Source: Pseudomonadota bacterium (lineage in GTDB: Bacteria; Pseudomonadota; Alphaproteobacteria; Rhizobiales; Hyphomicrobiaceae). From it: 7,638 bases of DNA. The translations under genes were made by a program, and so were the position numbers. The stretch is from the NCBI GenBank assembly GCA_023428365.1, contig JAEYYQ010000036.1:1-7638 (forward strand), written 5' to 3'. Positions 6,647-7,638 of this stretch are shown one piece after another; the stretch's first letter is position 1; each line of letters begins with the position of its first letter. The notes under the pieces are model-generated. The model made no database searches and had not been told where the DNA came from. It was given only the letters and a program-made list of their open reading frames with translations.

Positions 6647-7638
6647 CTATCCGATCTGCGCGAAACGCTCGACCCACTTCTTTCCTGCCGGGAACTCTTC
6701 GACGAGCGTTTTGACTGTTGCAGCGAATGCGGGCTTATCGACCTCGCTGATGACAATCTTTTTCGCCCGTACATTTTCCAGCATGGTCTTGTCGTCAGCG
6801 AGTACTTTGGGCCGCATCTCGGCTTCGGTATCGCGGGCGGCCTGATCTATGGCCTTCTTCAGGTCAGCTGATAGCCCTTGATATGCGGCCTCCGACAGGA
6901 GCACGCAGTTGTCCTGCATCATGTGATCGGTCTGGGACAGATGCGTATTGGCGTCGAAAATGCCCGAATTGAAGGTGAGAGCAGTCGGGTTTTCCTGTCC
7001 ATCGATGATCTTCGACTTCAGCGCCTGGAACACCTCCGGGAACGGTAGCGGCGTCGGGGATGCGCCGAACATTTCGAATGTACGCCGCCAGAGCGCGGTT
7101 TCGGGCACGCGGATCTTCAGGCCCTTCATGTCCGCGGGAGTCTTGACGACCTTGTTGCAGGACAGCTGCCGTGGCATCCGGGGGATTGCCGCGACAGGGC
7201 GCAGCTTCGCCGAAGTCGCAACGTCCTTGATGTATTCATCGCGAACCGTATCCCAGATGCGATCCTTGTGCGGCACATCCTTGAACAGATAGGGATGCGT
7301 CCACACCTCTGCCGGCCGATACCAGCCAGCCAGCAGGCCTTGGCCGGGTGAAGCAACATGCACAGCACCCTGCAGCATCGCCTCGATATGCTCGCGCTCA
7401 CCACCCAGTGCACCACCATGATGATTGGTGATGACCAACTGCCCTTTGGTGAGTTCGGATACGCGCTTGGCAAAAACGTCGATCGAAATTGCAATGAAAT
7501 CTGTCGGCGCAGTTGCGCTGGCCCCGATCCAGTTGATTGTCGCCGCACGCGCAATGCTCGGCATGGCGAGAAAAGCCCCTGCGCCCGACATGACTCCAAG
7601 CGCGCCGCGGCGGCTCAAGTGACCTGTGGCTTTCTTTG
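6647..7638 (-). CDS. dctP: TRAP transporter substrate-binding protein DctP, Tat-exported (5' end at or beyond window edge)
   Basis: This is the periplasmic binding protein that captures the carboxylate and delivers it to DctQM. Numbering is from the TTG at 7618 (323 residues), but the frame stays open to the window edge with lysines upstream (KKATGH), so the true start may lie outside. The N-terminus holds a twin-arginine motif (SRRGAL), a hydrophobic run (VMSGAGAFLAMP) and a probable cleavage site after ARA near residue 25. DctP hallmarks follow: R150 in PRMPRQLSCNK and R170 in GLKIRVPE, the pair that holds the ligand carboxylate in this family, then SPTPLPFPEVFQAL and IIDGQENP (187-211). 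R150 and R170 are 20 residues apart, as R127 and R147 are in SiaP. It is the first gene of the transporter operon in view and ends in TAG. The ligand cannot be named from sequence. An organic acid fits best. Confidence 0.95.
   Translation of the reverse strand, partial: KKATGHLSRRGALGVMSGAGAFLAMPSIARAATINWIGASATAPTDFIAISIDVFAKRVSELTKGQLVITNHHGGALGGEREHIEAMLQGAVHVASPGQGLLAGWYRPAEVWTHPYLFKDVPHKDRIWDTVRDEYIKDVATSAKLRPVAAIPRMPRQLSCNKVVKTPADMKGLKIRVPETALWRRTFEMFGASPTPLPFPEVFQALKSKIIDGQENPTALTFNSGIFDANTHLSQTDHMMQDNCVLLSEAAYQGLSADLKKAIDQAARDTEAEMRPKVLADDKTMLENVRAKKIVISEVDKPAFAATVKTLVEEFPAGKKWVERFAQIG

Noticed and set aside
1..7638. tRNA, rRNA, CRISPR array, insertion sequence or attachment site
   Set aside because: No cloverleaf-like sequence, repeated spacers, transposase motifs or terminal repeats were seen on either strand.

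Overview
The window reads as a GC-rich proteobacterial chromosome segment. An alphaproteobacterium of the Hyphomicrobiales/Bradyrhizobium type is my best guess, from overall protein style and base composition only. No rRNA, tRNA, mobile element or CRISPR is present. There are seven protein genes, and those at both window edges are incomplete.

Left block (1-2602, minus strand): a two-gene biotin-dependent carboxylase operon. A 448-aa biotin carboxylase subunit (AccC/PycA type) is followed, with an 8-base overlap, by a carboxyltransferase of the pyruvate carboxylase B / oxaloacetate decarboxylase alpha family. The second gene runs off the left edge. It keeps the metal ligands, but several residues that line the pyruvate pocket in known pyruvate carboxylases differ, so its substrate is open. 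The first gene probably starts at TTG. A 21-codon open frame in its leader ends exactly on that TTG.

Middle block (2808-4568, plus strand): a classical short-chain dehydrogenase/reductase, divergent from the carboxylase operon, then an unrecognised single-pass membrane protein with a proline-rich linker and a C-terminal two-cysteine segment. A perfect 13-bp hairpin after it separates it from the convergent transporter genes.

Right block (4643-7638, minus strand): a tripartite TRAP transporter in the order dctP (Tat-exported substrate-binding protein, 5' end at or past the window edge), dctQ (small permease) and dctM (large permease). dctP and dctQ are separated by about 200 bases. That gap holds a strong hairpin whose loop can pair with downstream sequence, giving a possible pseudoknot or alternative stem. 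It could serve to make more binding protein than permease.

Working model (inference): the transporter imports an organic acid, the dehydrogenase interconverts a hydroxy and an oxo form, and the carboxylase acts on an oxo acid. No regulator is visible to confirm the substrate. Nothing here is clearly a new kind of system. The points most worth checking are the altered carboxyltransferase pocket, the dctP-dctQ RNA structure and the leader of the biotin carboxylase gene.
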